64,000 bases of DNA from Sulfurovum sp. TSL6 (GTDB taxonomy: Bacteria > Campylobacterota > Campylobacteria > Campylobacterales > Sulfurovaceae), in NCBI RefSeq assembly GCF_019972115.1, contig NZ_BPFJ01000002.1, positions 434,001 to 498,000 of the forward strand, in the 5' to 3' direction. How positions within the stretch are numbered: position 1 is the first letter of the stretch; each line of letters starts with the position of its first letter. Shown piece after piece: positions 48,231-57,701 of the stretch. The translations under genes and the position numbers were made by a program. The notes beneath the pieces are model-generated. The model was not told where the DNA came from and made no database searches. It worked only from the letters and a program-made list of their open reading frames with translations.

Positions 48231-48524
48231 TTACTGTACCACCAATCGATTGACTACTATACCCGAACCTTCTACGGAACGTGCCACAGAACCTGCCAAA
48301 AATTTCTGTTTTTGTGTCTGTACCGCACCAGATAAAATGTTTTTACCATTTCGTGTATCAACTTTGATATCTGTATGACGCAATGCCTGTGTTGCTGCCA
48401 GTTTATCTTTGATGTCAGAAGCAGAACCTATGCTCGCTACTGGTCTGTGTACCGATCTATTGTCACTACACCCATTCAAGCATAATCCTGCAACCATCCC
48501 CATAGCAAATAAACTTTTAGTCAT
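48231..48524 (-). CDS. Small BON-domain-like lipoprotein
   Basis: A 97-residue protein. A type II signal peptide ends LCLNGCS, placing the lipid cysteine at residue 19 from this ATG. The body, with DIKVDTRNGKNILSGAVQTQ and GIVVNRLVVQ, follows the BON pattern (beta-alpha-beta, a phospholipid-binding or envelope-stability domain). The frame is open to a TTG at 48539 that overlaps the panB stop, but the ATG at 48522-48524 gives a more normal signal peptide. It is packed between panB and ruvB. Confidence 0.78.
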   Translation of the reverse strand: MTKSLFAMGMVAGLCLNGCSDNRSVHRPVASIGSASDIKDKLAATQALRHTDIKVDTRNGKNILSGAVQTQKQKFLAGSVARSVEGSGIVVNRLVVQ

Positions 48525-48535
48525 TTTTTGCTTTC

Positions 48536-49348
48536 TCAATAGGTATATTCATCACTGGGGAATTCTCTTGCTTTAACTTCATTACGATAGGCTTCAAGTC
48601 CTTCACGTACCTGTTTTGCTCCATCAAAATACTGCTTGACAAACTTCGGTTTAAAGGCTTCAAAGAATCCGAACATATCACTCCAGACGAGTACCTGTCC
48701 ATCGGTAACATTCCCTGCCCCTATACCTATGGTCGGTACAGAGACTGCTTCGGTAATCGCTTTGGCTGCTTCTTCTTTCACCCCTTCAACTACGATGGCA
48801 AATGCACCGGCTGCTTCGATCGCTTTGGCATCTTCAACCAATCTATCGATGTCAGCCTGGTCTTTCCCTCGTATTTTATAGCCACCCTCACTGCGTATAA
48901 ACTGTGGCATGAGCCCTATATGCCCAAGTACTGCGATAGAGTTTTGTGTCAAAGCTTCAACAATAGGTGCTCTCTCTTTACCGCCTTCTACCTTTACTGC
49001 TTGTGCACTGGTCTCCCGGTATACCCTTGTTGCATTTTTGACTGCAACTTCAGGCGACGTGTAAGTCCCAAAAGGCATATCCATTACGATCACAGGTAAC
49101 GTTGCACCATTGCATACCGCTTGTGTATGGTAGATCATCTGATCCATGGTTGCAGACAGTGTATCTTCTTTTCCCAGAAAACTCATATTAAGACTGTCAC
49201 CGACAAGTATCATCTCCACTTCACCATCAAAGATCTGTGCAAACAGTGCATCATAGGCTGTCACCATCGTAATAGGTTCAACACCTTTCATCTTTGCAAG
49301 GGTCGTTAAAGTAACTTTTTTTTCTATTTTTGGGGTATGAATACTCAT
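48536..49348 (-). CDS. panB: 3-methyl-2-oxobutanoate hydroxymethyltransferase
   Basis: PanB makes ketopantoate, the first pantothenate step. Metal and substrate motifs VTAYDALFAQIFD, LVGDSLNMSFLG, PVIVMDMPFGTY and KVEGG are all visible, plus the catalytic Glu in VVEGVKEEAA. Length is 270. It diverges from trpA and begins the panB-BON-ruvB-AI2E-regulator-kinase string of closely spaced minus-strand genes. Confidence 0.96.
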   Translation of the reverse strand: MSIHTPKIEKKVTLTTLAKMKGVEPITMVTAYDALFAQIFDGEVEMILVGDSLNMSFLGKEDTLSATMDQMIYHTQAVCNGATLPVIVMDMPFGTYTSPEVAVKNATRVYRETSAQAVKVEGGKERAPIVEALTQNSIAVLGHIGLMPQFIRSEGGYKIRGKDQADIDRLVEDAKAIEAAGAFAIVVEGVKEEAAKAITEAVSVPTIGIGAGNVTDGQVLVWSDMFGFFEAFKPKFVKQYFDGAKQVREGLEAYRNEVKAREFPSDEYTY

Positions 49349-49425
49349 TGTCTTCCTACATAGTTAAGTATTTCCTACACGTCTTTGCTTTTCCTTGCTT
49401 AGAACGCTTCGGTTTAGACACTAAA

Positions 49426-49445
49426 GAGAAGAAACTCTTCTTCTC
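49426..49445. other. Perfect 8-bp hairpin in the panB/trpA gap
   Basis: GAGAAGAA / TTCTTCTC around a 4-base loop, upstream of the trpA promoter and of panB. There is no T-run, and no tryptophan leader peptide is seen, so it is not a classical attenuator. A binding site for a regulator is possible. Confidence 0.4.
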
Positions 49446-49477
49446 ATCTCAATGTGTCTCATTTTATCTAAAAAATG

Positions 49478-49483
49478 TATAAT
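49478..49483 (+). promoter_or_regulatory. trpA -10 box
   Basis: Perfect TATAAT in the context TGTATAATAAC, giving a predicted transcript start near 49490 and a leader of about 33 bases before the TTG start at 49523. An in-frame ATG at 49475 would overlap this box and is not used as the start here. Confidence 0.6.
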
Positions 49484-49522
49484 AACAAAAATATATTACA
49501 TATTGTCATAAAAGAGTTCACA

Positions 49523-50263
49523 TTGAAAAATTTAGTTGCCTATATTACCACCGGTTTCCCTTCATTGGAGTTTACCGTTGATGCCGCTTTGGCTTTAGCA
49601 GAAGCAGGTGTTGATACCCTTGAACTGGGTATGCCTTTTTCAGATCCTGTTGCAGATGGTCCCGTCATCGAAAAGGCCAACCTGAAAGCCTTGGAAAACG
49701 GTTTTAAACTTGACCATCTGTTTGAAGTGTCCGCGAAGATAACTCCCCATATAGATACTTTATGGATGGGATACTTCAATCCTTTTTACCACAAAGGATT
49801 GGAGACTTTCATCACTGAAGCAAACAAAGCCGGTGTAAACGGTTTCATCATTCCGGATCTTCCTTTAGAAGAAGCAAAGCCCTATAAACCAGCCATAGAA
49901 GCTGCGGGGTTGGCCCTTATAGATTTCATTGCGCCTACAGACTCCAAAGCACGTATCGAGCAGATAGTGACTGATGCAAAAAAATTCATCTACCTTGTAG
50001 CGTATGCAGGTATTACCGGTTCTGGACAAAGTGAAGATCTACAACCGATCATCACAGATATCAAAGCGTTTACAGATACACCAGTCTATGTAGGTTTCGG
50101 GGTAAATGAACATACTGCCAAAGAGAAAGCCAAAGGTGTAGATGGGGTTATCGTAGGTTCTGCTTTTGTCAAGGTCCTATTGGATGAGCATTTGAGTAAT
50201 AGTCAAAAGATCACGAAGATCTCTGCTATTGCCAGAGAAATAAAAGAAAAAATAAATAGCTAA
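49523..50263 (+). CDS. trpA: Tryptophan synthase alpha chain
   Basis: TrpA splits indole-3-glycerol phosphate and passes indole to TrpB. The TIM-barrel signature ELGMPFSDPVADGPVI with catalytic Glu and Asp is intact; GFIIPDLPLEEA and the phosphate-binding VGFGV/GVIVGSA ends match. The start is TTG at 49523 (protein LKNLVAYITTGFPS, 246 residues). The longer frame from 49475 begins before the likely transcript start. It is separated from any other trp gene here; a 34-codon gene follows 11 bp later. Confidence 0.94.
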   Translation: MKNLVAYITTGFPSLEFTVDAALALAEAGVDTLELGMPFSDPVADGPVIEKANLKALENGFKLDHLFEVSAKITPHIDTLWMGYFNPFYHKGLETFITEANKAGVNGFIIPDLPLEEAKPYKPAIEAAGLALIDFIAPTDSKARIEQIVTDAKKFIYLVAYAGITGSGQSEDLQPIITDIKAFTDTPVYVGFGVNEHTAKEKAKGVDGVIVGSAFVKVLLDEHLSNSQKITKISAIAREIKEKINS

Positions 50264-50274
50264 ATAAGGAGAAT

Positions 50275-50379
50275 ATGATGGATGAAGGTATCAAAATCGG
50301 TCTCATTCTGCTCATTGCATCTATTATTGTCGTAGGCGGCGGATATTACTATATGACCAAAAAGCTCCCAAAAGAATAA
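50275..50379 (+). CDS. Tiny single-helix membrane protein
   Basis: A 34-codon open frame with AAGGAG directly ahead of ATG-ATG, 11 bp after trpA. The protein has one hydrophobic helix (about residues 8-23, GLILLIASIIVVGGG) then a basic tail, like small respiratory-complex or assembly subunits. The strong ribosome site and clean helix suggest it is real, but the function is unknown. Confidence 0.6.
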   Translation: MMDEGIKIGLILLIASIIVVGGGYYYMTKKLPKE

Positions 50380-50416
50380 TACTTCTACCCATAAAAGTGT
50401 ATTAAATAATTTCGAG

Positions 50417-50422
50417 TATAAT
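50417..50422 (+). promoter_or_regulatory. lgt -10 box
   Basis: TATAAT 30 bases before the lgt ATG, with a predicted leader of about 23 bases that includes the AAGGG ribosome site. It lies beyond the small membrane gene, so lgt and the two activase-type genes probably form a separate transcription unit. Confidence 0.55.
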
Positions 50423-50451
50423 ACTCTTAATTACAAAAAGGGTTATACTCT

Positions 50452-51264
50452 ATGGAACATTTTATCTGGAACGTCAATCCCAATATATTGCAATTAGGTC
50501 CTTTGCAGCTTCGTTGGTACGGTCTGCTCTTTGTGGGTTCATTTTTTCTTGGGCTCATGATCCTCACCAAGATATATAAACGTGAAGGCAAAGATCCGGC
50601 TGTGCTTGACAGTATGCTCATCTATATCATGGTAGGTGCGGTACTGGGTTCACGTTTGGTCCATTGTTTCTTCTATGAACCGGACTTTTATCTTTCTCAT
50701 CCCCTGGAAATCCTCAAAGTATGGAAAGGCGGACTTGCAAGTCATGGAGGACTTGCGGGTGTACTGATCGCGCTTTATCTCTTTTCAAAACGTTACCATA
50801 CACCCTACATGTGGTTACTTTCACGTGTAGCCATCCCTGGTGCGCTTACTGCGGCCTTTGTACGTTTTGGTAACCTTTTCAATTCTGAAATACTGGGACT
50901 TCCGAGTGATAAACCCTGGGCCATTATCTTTGCACGTGTAGATATGGTCCCTAGACACCCGGTACAACTTTATGAAGCATTTTCCTACCTCATCATCTTA
51001 GGACTTTTAATTGCTATCTACCGAAAAGTAACACCTGCTTTTGCAACCAAAATACTCCCTGGTGTCTTTTTGGTCGCAGTCTTTACTGCGCGTTTCTTTT
51101 TGGAATATACCAAAACCAGGCAGGCAGCCTACACAACAGATCTTCCTTTTACTACAGGACAGATGTTAAGCATACCTTATATAATATTGGGTATCTTATG
51201 GATCATATGGGCATTTAAAAGTACGTCTAAGGATAAAAAACATGACAAAGCCTCTCATAGCTAA
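50452..51264 (+). CDS. lgt: Prolipoprotein diacylglyceryl transferase
   Basis: Lgt adds diacylglycerol to the lipobox cysteine of prolipoproteins, so it serves the several lipoproteins in this window. The 270-residue protein has seven membrane segments, the key GGLASHGGLAGVL motif and the RFGNLFNSEILG signature. PVQLYEA follows before the last helices. AAGGG precedes the ATG. It overlaps the large activase gene by 23 bp. Confidence 0.96.
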   Translation: MEHFIWNVNPNILQLGPLQLRWYGLLFVGSFFLGLMILTKIYKREGKDPAVLDSMLIYIMVGAVLGSRLVHCFFYEPDFYLSHPLEILKVWKGGLASHGGLAGVLIALYLFSKRYHTPYMWLLSRVAIPGALTAAFVRFGNLFNSEILGLPSDKPWAIIFARVDMVPRHPVQLYEAFSYLIILGLLIAIYRKVTPAFATKILPGVFLVAVFTARFFLEYTKTRQAAYTTDLPFTTGQMLSIPYIILGILWIIWAFKSTSKDKKHDKASHS

Positions 51265-54200
51265 ATATGCACTCGGTATTGACATCGGTTCAACTACCGT
51301 TAAATATGTAGTATGTGATGAACACTTTAACATACTCCAAAAAGCCTATACTCCCCACGATACAAAACAAGCCCCGACACTTTTAAGACTCCTTCAGGAA
51401 CTCTCTCTTACACACCCCGATATCTATAACAATATAGACAAAGTCTACATCACCGGTTCAGGAGCCACCCGTATAGCGCCAACGATCAATGCACGTTTTG
51501 TACAAGAGGTGAATGCGGTTGTCCTAGCTGTAGAACATCTCCATCCTGATGTAAGAGCTGTTGTCGAACTGGGTGGACAGGATGCCAAGATCATGCACTT
51601 TAAAGTCAGTGAGGATGGTAAAAAGTCTGTCCTTAGCTCTATGAATGACAAGTGTGCCTCAGGTACAGGTGCAACGATCGAGAAATGTACGATGAAAGTT
51701 GGCATGGAAAATGATGAAGTGCAAAAACTCACCTTTGAAACGGATAAACTTCACCATGTCGCAGCAAAATGCGGGGTCTTTGCGGAAACAGACATTGTGA
51801 ACCTCGTCAAAACCTCTGTACCTTCGCATGAGATCATGAACTCACTTGCCGATGCCATCGTTATGCAAAACCTCACTGTACTGACACGTGGGAATACCCT
51901 GATGCCTAAAGTCTTACTTCTTGGAGGTCCCAACACTTACCTACCCTTTTTGCAAGAGTGTTGGCGTATGCGTATCAGTGAACTTTGGGATGAACGTGGT
52001 ATAAAGTATGACAAAGAGAAAATCAATGAACTCATCATCGTACCTGACAATGCCCAGTATTATGCTGCTTTAGGGGCTGTGATCTTTGGTGAAGGCGAAG
52101 CGAACAATGATAAACCTTTTACGGGTCTTATACAGCTTAAGACCCTGGTTGACACAGGAGGTGTGACACAAAATGAGAATGATGACACCCCTCTCATTTC
52201 CAGCCCTGAAGAATTACAAACCTTTAAAGAGAAGTACACTATCAAAGCGTTCACACCTCCTGTACTTACAGAAAAAACCACCTGCTTCTTAGGTATAGAT
52301 GGTGGTTCTACCTCTTCTAAAGCTGTCTTATGTGATGAAAAAGGAGAACTGCTCTTAAAGGTCTATCAACTCTCCAAAGGGAATCCCATCGAAGATACCC
52401 TAGAGTTGCTACAGAAAATACAGGCACAAGATTCTCATCACTTCTATGACATTCGAGGTTTAGGTGTGACCGGTTACGCAGCTGAAGTACTTGGCGGTGC
52501 ACTCAATGCAGATGCCAATATCATCGAGACCATCGCACACATGAAAAGTGCCCAAAAAGCCTTTGGAGAAGATATCAATGTCATCTGTGATATCGGAGGA
52601 CAGGATATCAAAGTGCTTTTTATGGAAAACGGCATGATGAAGAACTTCCGTCTCTCCAACCAATGCTCTGCAGGTAACGGGACCCTACTTCAAAGTATGG
52701 CAAAACAGTTTGGTGTCCCTGTAGAAAACTATGCAGAAACAGCCTTTACAGCCAAGAAAGCGCCACTATTCAACTATGGTTGTGCGGTCTTCCTGGACAC
52801 AGACAGGGTCAACTTTCAAAAAGAGGGCTACAGTAAAGAAGAACTCTTTGCTGGTATTGCCAAAGTTTTGCCTAAAAATGTCTGGCAGTATGTTGTACAG
52901 GCACCTAACCTCGCTGCGTTTGGAGACCATTTTGTACTGCAAGGCGGTACACAATACAATCAAGCAGCGCTCAAAGCCCAAATAGACTATATCAAAGACA
53001 AAGTACCGCATGCAAGGGTAGATGTACACCCTCACCCGGGAGAAGCCGGTGCCTATGGTGCAGCTTTAGAGGCTAAAGATCTAGTCGAGCAAAGAGGGTA
53101 TGCAACCTTTGTCGGCATGGAAGAAGCGTTACAGATGACCTACACTTCCAGAACCGATGAAAGTACGCGTTGTCACTTTTGCAGTATCAACTGTTCTCGT
53201 ACCTTTATAGACACACAAACACCTTCATCTGACACTGTACGCTACATCGCAGGGTTCTCCTGTGAAGAGGGTACCGTGGAGTCACATGAAGCACTTAAAC
53301 TACTCAAAGAAAGCAGAAAAGAGTTACAACAAAACACTCCTAACCTTGTCAAAAAAGAGTCGATGTCGCTCTTTGCACCTACCTATGATCTGGAGACAAA
53401 ACCTACCGCTTCCACACAGATCAAAGAGCAACAGGTCAAAGTAACACTGGGCGGCTGGGGACCTACATTAAGAAAAGAGGTCAGCAGAAATTTTTCAGAG
53501 AGCAGCCAAGAGAGTAAAAATTACAGAAAGAATCTGCAGATAGCCATACCCAAAGTACTGAACATTTACTCTCTGGCTCCTTTTTTACGTACCTATCTCG
53601 AAGCACTTGACCTTAGCCCTATGCACATACAGTTTTCAGGTTTTTCCAATGAAGACATGTTCTTGGAAGGAGCTAAATACGGTTCTGTAGACTCATGTTA
53701 CCCGGCCAAAGTAGCCCAGTCTCATGTCTATTCGCTGATGTACTCTAAAAAGTTTTCCAAAAAACACTTTGATCATCTTTGGTTTCCTGCAGTCACCCAT
53801 CTTCCCGGCTATCTCAAACATACGATGGGTCAAACTTCCTGTCCTATCATCTCTGGTACACCAAAAGTAGTCTACTCTGCATTCACAAAAGAGAAAAATC
53901 TCTTTGAAGAAAAAGGTATCGATTACGTAGAAGATGCACTTAATTTTGACAACCCCGACCTGCTGAAAAAACAGCTTTTTCAAACCTGGAAAGACAAACT
54001 CTGTATCACAGAGGATGAGAATAACTGGGCGGTTGAGCAGGCATGGAAAGCCTTGGATAAAAATGATGCCCAGATCATGCAGGAGGGACGCAGTATCCTG
54101 GATGAGGCGGTAGCCAAGGATGAGATCGTGATCTTGCTGCTGGGACGTCCCTACCATTCAGACCCGGGGCTCAACCATGAAGTCTTGGATGAATTTCAAT

Positions 54201-54643
54201 CCTTAGGGTTTAAAACACTATCCATGCGTGCCATTCCTAAAGATGAAGCGTACCTGATGCAGTATTTTAAAGAAGATGTGGACTTGGGTTATGTTGAATC
54301 GCCTTATGACATACGCGATGTATGGGCAGAGAATTTTTCAACCAATTCTGCACAGAAGGTCTGGGCAGCCAAGTTTGCAGCACGTCATCCTAATGTTGCC
54401 GTACTTGACCTTTCTAGTTTCAAATGTGGCCATGATGCACCCACCTACGCGATCATTGACAAAATATTAGGTGCAAGCCGTACACCACACTTGACCCTTC
54501 ATGACATCGATGCCAACAAACCCGGCGGATCGATCAAAATACGTGTGAAAACCTTTGCCTATACAATGGAACAGTATCAAAAAAGACTTTCACATCCACA
54601 ACAAACAACGTACAATACAAAACAAGAGGAGATGACAGTATGA
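51242..54643 (+). CDS. Acyl-CoA dehydratase activase, double ASKHA domain
   Basis: A 1133-residue protein related to the activators of 2-hydroxyacyl-CoA dehydratases (HgdC/BadF/BcrD group). Domain 1 has GIDIGSTTVKY, ELGGQDAKIM and the cluster loop NDKCASGTGATIEKC. Domain 2 has LGIDGGSTSSKAVL, DIGGQDIKVLF and NQCSAGNGTLLQ. A CHFCSINC segment and a DUF2229-like C terminus (from about 730) follow. Such proteins use ATP to push electrons from a [4Fe-4S] cluster into a dehydratase. Its AAGGAT ribosome site is inside lgt. The next gene looks like its dehydratase partner, overlapping by 4 bp. Many bacteria carry these as one longer protein. Confidence 0.9.
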   Translation: MTKPLIAKYALGIDIGSTTVKYVVCDEHFNILQKAYTPHDTKQAPTLLRLLQELSLTHPDIYNNIDKVYITGSGATRIAPTINARFVQEVNAVVLAVEHLHPDVRAVVELGGQDAKIMHFKVSEDGKKSVLSSMNDKCASGTGATIEKCTMKVGMENDEVQKLTFETDKLHHVAAKCGVFAETDIVNLVKTSVPSHEIMNSLADAIVMQNLTVLTRGNTLMPKVLLLGGPNTYLPFLQECWRMRISELWDERGIKYDKEKINELIIVPDNAQYYAALGAVIFGEGEANNDKPFTGLIQLKTLVDTGGVTQNENDDTPLISSPEELQTFKEKYTIKAFTPPVLTEKTTCFLGIDGGSTSSKAVLCDEKGELLLKVYQLSKGNPIEDTLELLQKIQAQDSHHFYDIRGLGVTGYAAEVLGGALNADANIIETIAHMKSAQKAFGEDINVICDIGGQDIKVLFMENGMMKNFRLSNQCSAGNGTLLQSMAKQFGVPVENYAETAFTAKKAPLFNYGCAVFLDTDRVNFQKEGYSKEELFAGIAKVLPKNVWQYVVQAPNLAAFGDHFVLQGGTQYNQAALKAQIDYIKDKVPHARVDVHPHPGEAGAYGAALEAKDLVEQRGYATFVGMEEALQMTYTSRTDESTRCHFCSINCSRTFIDTQTPSSDTVRYIAGFSCEEGTVESHEALKLLKESRKELQQNTPNLVKKESMSLFAPTYDLETKPTASTQIKEQQVKVTLGGWGPTLRKEVSRNFSESSQESKNYRKNLQIAIPKVLNIYSLAPFLRTYLEALDLSPMHIQFSGFSNEDMFLEGAKYGSVDSCYPAKVAQSHVYSLMYSKKFSKKHFDHLWFPAVTHLPGYLKHTMGQTSCPIISGTPKVVYSAFTKEKNLFEEKGIDYVEDALNFDNPDLLKKQLFQTWKDKLCITEDENNWAVEQAWKALDKNDAQIMQEGRSILDEAVAKDEIVILLLGRPYHSDPGLNHEVLDEFQSLGFKTLSMRAIPKDEAYLMQYFKEDVDLGYVESPYDIRDVWAENFSTNSAQKVWAAKFAARHPNVAVLDLSSFKCGHDAPTYAIIDKILGASRTPHLTLHDIDANKPGGSIKIRVKTFAYTMEQYQKRLSHPQQTTYNTKQEEMTV

Positions 54644-56160
54644 GTGAAATATGCAGCAGCATGAGACCTCCAGAGAGCAATGGTGATTTAACATTTATCA
54701 ATGCAACTCAAACACAATGGAGGGATGTACCGCAAGAAACGATCCAGTATGCACCCAAAGATGAAACGATCCTGCTTTCAGGCGGATTAACCATCCTGCA
54801 AGACCAACTCATACAGGCTGCCCTGCAGTCACTGGGTGAGAATTATATTTCTATCCCTAACCCCGATTTTGAATCCTTTCAGAAAGGGAAAGCCTATGGA
54901 AATAGGGGCCAGTGCAACCCTACCTATTTTACAGTCGGAAACCTCGTCAAATACTTACAAAAACTCCGTGATGAAAAAGGTCTCAGCAGTGAAGAGATCG
55001 TACGAAAATATGTCTACATCACTGCGGGCGGTTGCGGGCCTTGTCGGTTTGGTATGTATATCACCGAATATAAAAAAGCCTTAAGGGATGCAGGTTTTGA
55101 TGGATTGAGAATTACCTCTTTTGACCATGATAAAGGCATCTTCCAAGGAGATGAGATCGATGACGGGATTTTAAACTTTACCCCTACATTTTTCATCACA
55201 CTGACCAAATCTGTGATTATCGGTGATATTATGAACATCCTTGGCTATAAAATGCGTCCGTATGAAGTAGAAGCAGGAAGTGTTGATGCAGCCATGAAGA
55301 TCTGTGAAGATCTTGTCTCTGAAGCATTCTTAGAAAAAAAGAGTTTAATCAAAACATTATGGAAATGCCGAAGGGTTTTAGAAGAGGTCAAACTCGACCG
55401 TTTACAACCTAAAGCCAAGGTCATGGTCATGGGTGAATTTTGGGCGGCTATGACAGAGGGTGACGGAAACTACAACCTGCATAGATTTTTAGAATCCGAA
55501 GGCGCAGAGTGTATACCCCAGCCTATCATCAACCGTTTGCTTTTAAATCTTTGGGAAGCAGAACGTGCTTTACACAAAAAAGAACATTTGCAGGTTCAAG
55601 ATGCAAAAAAAGTAGACTTCTCTTCTGTGAAAACACGAGTGCTTATCAAGCTGGGCAAGGCAGCGATCAAAACCCATTTCGCCCTGTATGCAAAAGCCAT
55701 AGGTCTCCATGACTATGAGATACCTGATATGGATAAACTTGCCCGTTTAGGCCAAGAGTACTATACGCTTGACTGTGACGGGGGTGAAGGACATTTGGAA
55801 GTAGCACACCTGATCGAAAGTGTTAAAGAGAACATTTCACACCTTGTCATCTCCGTCAAACCTTTTGGATGTATGCCCTCTTCTTCAGTCTCTGATGGGG
55901 TACAGTCACTGGTCACAAGCCGTTTTCCTGAAGCCAATTTTCTTGCCATCGAAACATCAGGAGAAGGCGCAGCGAACTTTTATTCACGTGTACAGATGGC
56001 TCTGTTCAAAGCAAAACAATCGGCAAAAGAGGAATTTGAAAATTTAACACTGCCAGAAGAGATACCAGAGAAGATACATAACTATCTCTATCAGCCTAAA
56101 AGTGAACAGGCAGGTACGGCTTCACAATTGATATCAAGTTTAGAAGTAAGAAGGCTTTAG
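54640..56160 (+). CDS. 2-hydroxyacyl-CoA dehydratase-like (HgdB/D-type) protein
   Basis: A 506-residue protein that resembles the D/B subunit of 2-hydroxyacyl-CoA dehydratases and the C-terminal part of the large fused activases. Cysteine motifs that could hold a [4Fe-4S] cluster are seen in RGQCNPTYFTVGN, AGGCGPCRFGMY and KPFGCMPSS. A GDGNYN...FLE region and the SGEGAANFYSRVQ end follow. The 4-bp overlap with the activase gene means they are translated together. The substrate is unknown; no CoA-transferase or other fermentation gene is nearby, so an ordinary amino acid fermentation role is unlikely. Confidence 0.84.
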   Translation: MSEICSSMRPPESNGDLTFINATQTQWRDVPQETIQYAPKDETILLSGGLTILQDQLIQAALQSLGENYISIPNPDFESFQKGKAYGNRGQCNPTYFTVGNLVKYLQKLRDEKGLSSEEIVRKYVYITAGGCGPCRFGMYITEYKKALRDAGFDGLRITSFDHDKGIFQGDEIDDGILNFTPTFFITLTKSVIIGDIMNILGYKMRPYEVEAGSVDAAMKICEDLVSEAFLEKKSLIKTLWKCRRVLEEVKLDRLQPKAKVMVMGEFWAAMTEGDGNYNLHRFLESEGAECIPQPIINRLLLNLWEAERALHKKEHLQVQDAKKVDFSSVKTRVLIKLGKAAIKTHFALYAKAIGLHDYEIPDMDKLARLGQEYYTLDCDGGEGHLEVAHLIESVKENISHLVISVKPFGCMPSSSVSDGVQSLVTSRFPEANFLAIETSGEGAANFYSRVQMALFKAKQSAKEEFENLTLPEEIPEKIHNYLYQPKSEQAGTASQLISSLEVRRL

Positions 56161-57485
56161 CCCTCTTCTGTCTTGTGGATAATTTCAGCCAGTCCTTCTT
56201 CTTGCTCTTCATCGATATCCAGCTTTTCCACTACCCCTGCTTCAGGATCTGTAAAGACTGACATCTCCAACTCTTTTTCACTCTTAGCCACGACACAGGT
56301 CACGACAGCATCCCCTGTGACATTCACAGAAGTGCGTATCATGTCAAGCAGTCTGTCAACCCCCAGGATGAGCCCTATACCTTCTACAGGAAGTCCTACC
56401 TGCACAAAGACCATAGAAAGCATGATGAGCCCTACACCTGGTACCCCTGCTGTGCCTATGGAAGCCAGTACAGACATAAGTATCACTGTCAAATAGCCGC
56501 TTAATCCCAGTTCAACACCATATACATTGGCTATAAAAACAGTAGCAACCCCCTGCATAATGGCCGTACCGTCCATATTGATAGTGGCACCAAAAGGTAC
56601 AGTGAACGAAGCCACCGAGTTATCTACACCCATACGCTTAGTCACTGATCTTAGTGTCACCGGTATGGTAGCATTGGAACTTGCTGTAGAAAAGGCGAAT
56701 ACCTGTGCATCCCGTATCTTTTGTAAAAACATTTTAGGACTCAGACCGGAAAAAAGTTTGAGTAGGATCATCAGCGTGCCAAAAAGATGGAGTAACAATG
56801 CAGCCACAAGAACCAATACATACCCGGACAGGCTGATAAGAAGATCCAAACCGAGTTCTGAAATCGCTTTGGCAAGCAATGCAAACACAGCGATAGGTGC
56901 TACAGACATAATGATATTGACCATATGCATCATCGCTTCATTGAGCACTTCTACACCTTCTGCAATGTTTTGCGCTTTTTTCCCTACCATTAACAATGAG
57001 ATACCGAACAAAATAGAAAAAAAGATGATCTGCAGCATATTTCCAGAAGCAAAGGCATGGATGACATTGTCAGGGATAATGTTAATGAGTACTTCCGAAA
57101 GAGGCGGTGCCTCCTTGGCTGTAAAAGTCGTTGCAGTTGTACCATTTACACCGGAACCAGGAGCCACGATCATCGCGAAACCTATAGCAGTAGCGATAGC
57201 GATAGCCGTCGTTAGTATATAAAGTCCAAATGACTTTACCCCTACACTCCCCAGTTTCCGCACATCTCCTATACCCAATACACCTGAGATCAGTGAAAAG
57301 AAGACCAAAGGGACCACAAGCATTTTCAGTGCGGTAATGAACATCTTTCCTATGATGTAAAAAACGCCTCCAACCACATACTCCTGTATAAAGCTGCCTT
57401 CACTGTTCCAGGCACCCATATTGATCACCAGTCCTACGATGATCCCCAAGAGCATCGCCCATAGTACTTTTTGTGTAAGTGTCAT
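56157..57485 (-). CDS. Dicarboxylate/amino acid:cation symporter (DAACS)
   Basis: A 442-residue symporter of the GltP/DctA family. Eight membrane helices and two hairpin loops fit; the serine-rich FAFSTASSNATIPVTLR hairpin (HP1), PFGATINMDGTAI in TM7 and IGTAGVPGVGL (HP2) are the substrate and sodium-site motifs. The acidic C-terminal tail is about 50 residues. Substrate, glutamate/aspartate or C4-dicarboxylates, cannot be chosen by sight. It converges with the dehydratase-like gene and overlaps its stop by 4 bp. Confidence 0.94.
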   Translation of the reverse strand: MTLTQKVLWAMLLGIIVGLVINMGAWNSEGSFIQEYVVGGVFYIIGKMFITALKMLVVPLVFFSLISGVLGIGDVRKLGSVGVKSFGLYILTTAIAIATAIGFAMIVAPGSGVNGTTATTFTAKEAPPLSEVLINIIPDNVIHAFASGNMLQIIFFSILFGISLLMVGKKAQNIAEGVEVLNEAMMHMVNIIMSVAPIAVFALLAKAISELGLDLLISLSGYVLVLVAALLLHLFGTLMILLKLFSGLSPKMFLQKIRDAQVFAFSTASSNATIPVTLRSVTKRMGVDNSVASFTVPFGATINMDGTAIMQGVATVFIANVYGVELGLSGYLTVILMSVLASIGTAGVPGVGLIMLSMVFVQVGLPVEGIGLILGVDRLLDMIRTSVNVTGDAVVTCVVAKSEKELEMSVFTDPEAGVVEKLDIDEEQEEGLAEIIHKTEEG

Positions 57486-57654
57486 ATTACTTCTTCCCTT
57501 CTATTGTCTCTATTGTTAAAAGTTAGGTTATCTCATAAGTGTACTTGAATACTACAATCTTCTTTTCAACCCCAGATACATAAGCTGATGGCCTAAATCT
57601 AACTGTTCTATTGGTGGTTTGCATTATAACAAAATATAGTTTTTTCTGCCCCTA

Positions 57655-57683
57655 TTGACAAAGTAACCTAAATGTGTTAATAT
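57655..57683 (+). promoter_or_regulatory. Sigma-70 promoter of ssrA
   Basis: TTGACA (57655-57660), exactly 17 bases, then TAATAT (57678-57683). The predicted start is near 57690, leaving a short 5' leader to be removed from tmRNA by RNase P at 57702. Confidence 0.8.
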
Positions 57684-57701
57684 CCACCATCTTTCAGATA
57701 T

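Noticed and set aside
49349-49522. Tryptophan attenuator before trpA
   Set aside because: There is no Trp-rich leader peptide; the 8-bp hairpin lies upstream of the promoter box, not in the transcript.
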